Shown here piece by piece: positions 60,846-64,000 of a stretch of 64,000 bases of DNA. This DNA comes from Ehretia macrophylla (taxonomy: Eukaryota > Streptophyta > Magnoliopsida > Boraginales > Ehretiaceae), in assembly GCA_037974665.1 (NCBI GenBank), contig CM075781.1, forward strand, positions 37,603,735 to 37,667,734, read 5' to 3'. Within the stretch, counting starts at the first letter, position 1, and every line of letters begins with the position of its first letter. The position numbers were made by a program, and so were the translations under genes. Below the pieces are notes generated by a model. It saw nothing but the letters and a program-made list of their open reading frames with translations. It did not search any database and was not told where the DNA came from.

Positions 60846-62190
60846 TAATGAACTTATTTATACTTTTTAAAATATTGGATACTAACTTGATAAAAAGGTC
60901 GTAAAATTGGAGACCACTATTGTAATTTATCCAAAATTTCAGCTCACTTTTTTTTTTTTAATACTATAGAGGTTGAAGTTGTAATTTAAATTTAAATATA
61001 ATAAATTACTATTTGATCATTCTATTCAACTCTTGAGTATCACTTTCTTCTTTTCCTCTTTTGGAAGTTGGTAATTTTTTCTTTTAAATTGATGTTGTTT
61101 GGAACAACAATTGTAATACTTAATGTTAAGGAATGAAACTGCTTGGCTTGCGACACCAGTCAACCTGCAAGAATAAAACATGTGGGTTATATCTCGCAGA
61201 ATAATTTTAACGTTCAAGTCAGTAATCTTGATTTAAAATACTAAATAATGCTAGAGAAGAATGAGAGGTTATCAGATACGAGTGTGTATCCCTCTTTACT
61301 ATATGCCTTCTTGTAGTAGCGCTCAACTTTAGTCGGGAAGGGTTGACTCGGTGGTTATTGATGTTGCCTGATCGTGTTAGTTGGGTGGATGACGCGTGTA
61401 ACGATTTGCTGGCTCCGCTTTACTCGCTATTTTCTTTCCACATGACTTAATATTATTAATAATAATATACTATTATGTTTATAGGTGTCAAGTATTAAAA
61501 GTGGTTTGTCATTATTAAATTTAACCCTAGAAGTTGAAACAAATGAAATATCGGGTAAAGAGATTAACCATTCAATGATTTACTAATATTGTAGCAACAA
61601 TGTAAATAATATACATGCTTACATTGTTGTTGTGAGAATTAAATCACGAGAACAACTATTAACCTCTTATGTTTCACGAACATTTTCTCATGATATATAC
61701 TTTATCATGATTCTAGACATTTCATCCCAAAGCCTTTTATCAAACATTATAAAAACTTAGCAAATCTTGTGGTAGATATCATGAAATAACTCGTAGCCCT
61801 TCGATATTATTGTTGTTTCCCTAATCATCCTTGTAGTAGTGTATATATAGCAAGACTGGTAGCAATAATTGATAATTAAGCTCACCAGACAAGTCTTTTC
61901 CCTATTTGTGTTGAGTAGTCACGGAATTTTTGATGGACCAATGGAGGTGTATTCGCTCATTTCTCTGAACATATATATTGATTGAATCATGATCTAATTT
62001 ACCACAAACTTTTTTCTTACTGAAATCTTATAGTGATACCAATTAAAATTAATTTCTGATATAATTGCCGTTCATAATAGAGTTTTTGTCTTACACTTAA
62101 GTTTAATTTTGGATCAAATACAAAGATAAAAAAATAAAATATATTTCAAACCATCTCTCTCACCATTCTTCTTTCAATAAATCACGAAGA
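60846..62190. other. AT-rich intergenic DNA
   Basis: No gene was seen. The stretch around 61290-61440 is less AT-rich but shows no recognisable frame. Confidence 0.5.
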
Positions 62191-62199
62191 AAATAATTG

Positions 62200-62645
62200 A
62201 TCAATAAGGATTTTGGAGTGTGGATTCAAGAGGTCCTTGATTCCACACCAAATGTCTTTGTGGGATTCCATTGGCGAGTGGTCGAAGAGGTATTGCAGGG
62301 GTGAGGACCTTCAGCCTATTTTGGCTAGGTTTGTTTTTTGTGTTACTGTTTATGCCATATGGAGGAAACGCAATAACAGAATTCATAAATAAGAGTTTAA
62401 TTCTGAAGAACATATCTGGAGAGGGATTGATCTAATTATCAGATCGAGGCTTTGTGGAGTGAAGAAATTTAGAGGAAGTCGCTTAAACAGGGACATTAGC
62501 TCCAATGGGAGAATTGAGGATATGTTGATGTAATTTGTGTTTGAACATTTGTTTCACTTTGGTTTCCTTTTTGGTAGGATTTTGTACATTCCTTTGAGTG
62601 TGTTTAATAAATATACTTTGCTTATTTAGCAAAAAATAAAAATAA
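62200..62645 (+). pseudogene. LINE 3' fragment (zf-RVT-like C-terminus and tail)
   Basis: The frame from 62255 reads SLWDSIGEWSKRYCRGEDL, then LARFVFCVTVYAIWRKRNN and RIHK. After one TAA it continues with EHIWRGIDLIIRSRLCGVKK. This is the conserved W..RN.RIH and IRSRL block found at the end of plant non-LTR reverse transcriptases. The frame ends at about 62532. An A-rich stretch (AAAAAATAAAAATAAG, about 62630-62645) is a likely LINE tail. 5'-truncated and dead. Confidence 0.7.
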
Positions 62646-64000
62646 GTCAGGACATCAACATTCCATATTAGTGCTTGTTAAATAGTTCAAAAGTTCTTAT
62701 TTATCATTCTTAAATTTTACTAATTCTAATAGAATAAAGGAAGAGTATTTGAATAAAATATAATTTTTAATTCCAATTCCACATGTATTGCAAATTACTG
62801 TTTCAAACAAAAAAAATTATTTATAAATACAAATCTTCATAAAATATATTTATAAATCAAATAAATTTTATAATACAAGTAATTCTAAACACTATGTTAA
62901 AAATTTGTATGATAACCATATTTCTAGATCATGTTCAATCACTCTTTGGCAAATCCAACTTGAAACTTTTTACATTTGGATTGAACACACACGCACACAT
63001 ATGTATTAAGAAGTGTTAGCTTCCTTCGAGATGCACATAGATGGCACATTTATTTACGCGTTCCACAAAACCTTTGAGAGGCAACAAATGTAAGTGAAAT
63101 GAAAACAAACATTAAAGTATTATTTACACATATAATTTAAGGCTTCACAGTATTTCTAACTTGGAAAGGCTAACAGCGTCATCCTCTTTTTGGTAAGTTC
63201 ACAATGCCATATTATAATCATTCACTCTCCTGTCAAATAAAATGAAATCATACACAATATGAAAATGTATAAATAAAGATGGTGATGTTGCCAGATGCTT
63301 TTTCTGTTCTTTTTCCAGGCATAGCTTAGCTATTCTAGACATGAACTAGAGATTTCACATAAATCATCGTACTTTAATAATTCATAATTAGATCATAATA
63401 ACTCGCTATTTACAACTTAACAATTTACAACACATTTTTCAAGTAACTGAATATTATTTTCTGGAGAAAATAAGAAGATTTATAATTCCAACTCAGAGCA
63501 GTTTAGATCCAAATATTTTCTATCGAGATTTTCTTTATATAAAAAAGGCACTCTCCTAATAAATTATTGATAGCGGTAAGATATCAAATTATAAAACTTA
63601 TAATTTGTTAAATTAGAAAATTATACCAGCCAAGGCTCCTTGCAAGGTTTAAATTCTATAGAAGCAACCTAGAGATAATGTCCTATTAAATTGAGCCATC
63701 TTCAGCCCGTTCTTACGAGTTATCTCCAGGTTCTATCTCAAATTGAACAAAATATATATATATATAAAAACAATACAAAATGTACTCTACTTTTTTTTTT
63801 TTTTTAAACTTATAATTAATTATAGAGTTGCCTTTTTTATATATGCACCAAATCCAAGTTGGGATACTTGTTTCTTCATTTCCAAAGTTTTCTTTACAGT
63901 CTTTTTTTATATAAAATATATATATATATATATATATCAACCAATCAAACTTAATGCAATAAATATATTAGGTAGGCAAACTTTGGATCTCATATTTTGT
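62646..64000. other. AT-rich end of window with a (TA)n tract
   Basis: No gene or bounded element was seen. A (TA)n microsatellite lies at about 63917-63938. The minus-strand frame 63713-63940 is mostly low-complexity. Confidence 0.5.

Overview
This is nuclear DNA of a eudicot plant. The evidence is AT-rich intergenic sequence, genes with many GT-AG introns, plant-only families (an EF-hand external NAD(P)H dehydrogenase, heat stress transcription factors, an FBS1-type F-box protein) and plant transposon types (Tat-lineage Ty3/gypsy, Ty1/copia, Harbinger-, hAT- and Mutator-like elements). The species cannot be fixed from the sequence. All five recognisable host genes lie on the minus strand.

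Layout. 1-2750: two Harbinger-like non-autonomous elements sharing one terminal repeat; the larger holds a G-rich minisatellite. 3412-13145: a full-length, decayed Tat-type Ty3/gypsy retrotransposon with 465/447-bp LTRs and CCAAG target duplications; gag-pol is on the minus strand and an extra spliced gene with its own TATA box is on the plus strand. 13320-14320: a MITE and a LINE RNase H relic. 15832-17827 and 21884-23737: two divergent HSF loci, the first intact (327 aa), the second frameshifted. 25562-31295 and 35606-40418: tandem external alternative NADH dehydrogenase genes (NDB type), reconstructed here as 10 exons/582 aa and 11 exons/583 aa. 45434-46318: an FBS1-like F-box gene (3 coding exons, 178 aa). 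47565-58851: a decayed Ty1/copia element carrying two related solo-LTR-like insertions in opposite orientation, one in the protease region and one in the 3' LTR. 59530-60836: a Mutator-like element with long terminal inverted repeats and a captured GRF zinc-finger fragment (Pack-MULE type). 60846-64000: AT-rich, with one LINE 3' fragment.

Function. The NDB proteins would oxidise cytosolic NADH at the outer face of the inner mitochondrial membrane and feed ubiquinone without pumping protons. HSFs and the FBS1 type are stress-response families. Their proximity is suggestive, but nothing in the sequence shows co-regulation beyond ACGT-core and site II promoter motifs. The more notable observations are loss of the invariant recognition-helix Arg in both HSFs, a 21-nt microexon that distinguishes the two NDB copies, the antisense gene of the Tat element, and the GRF-carrying MULE.
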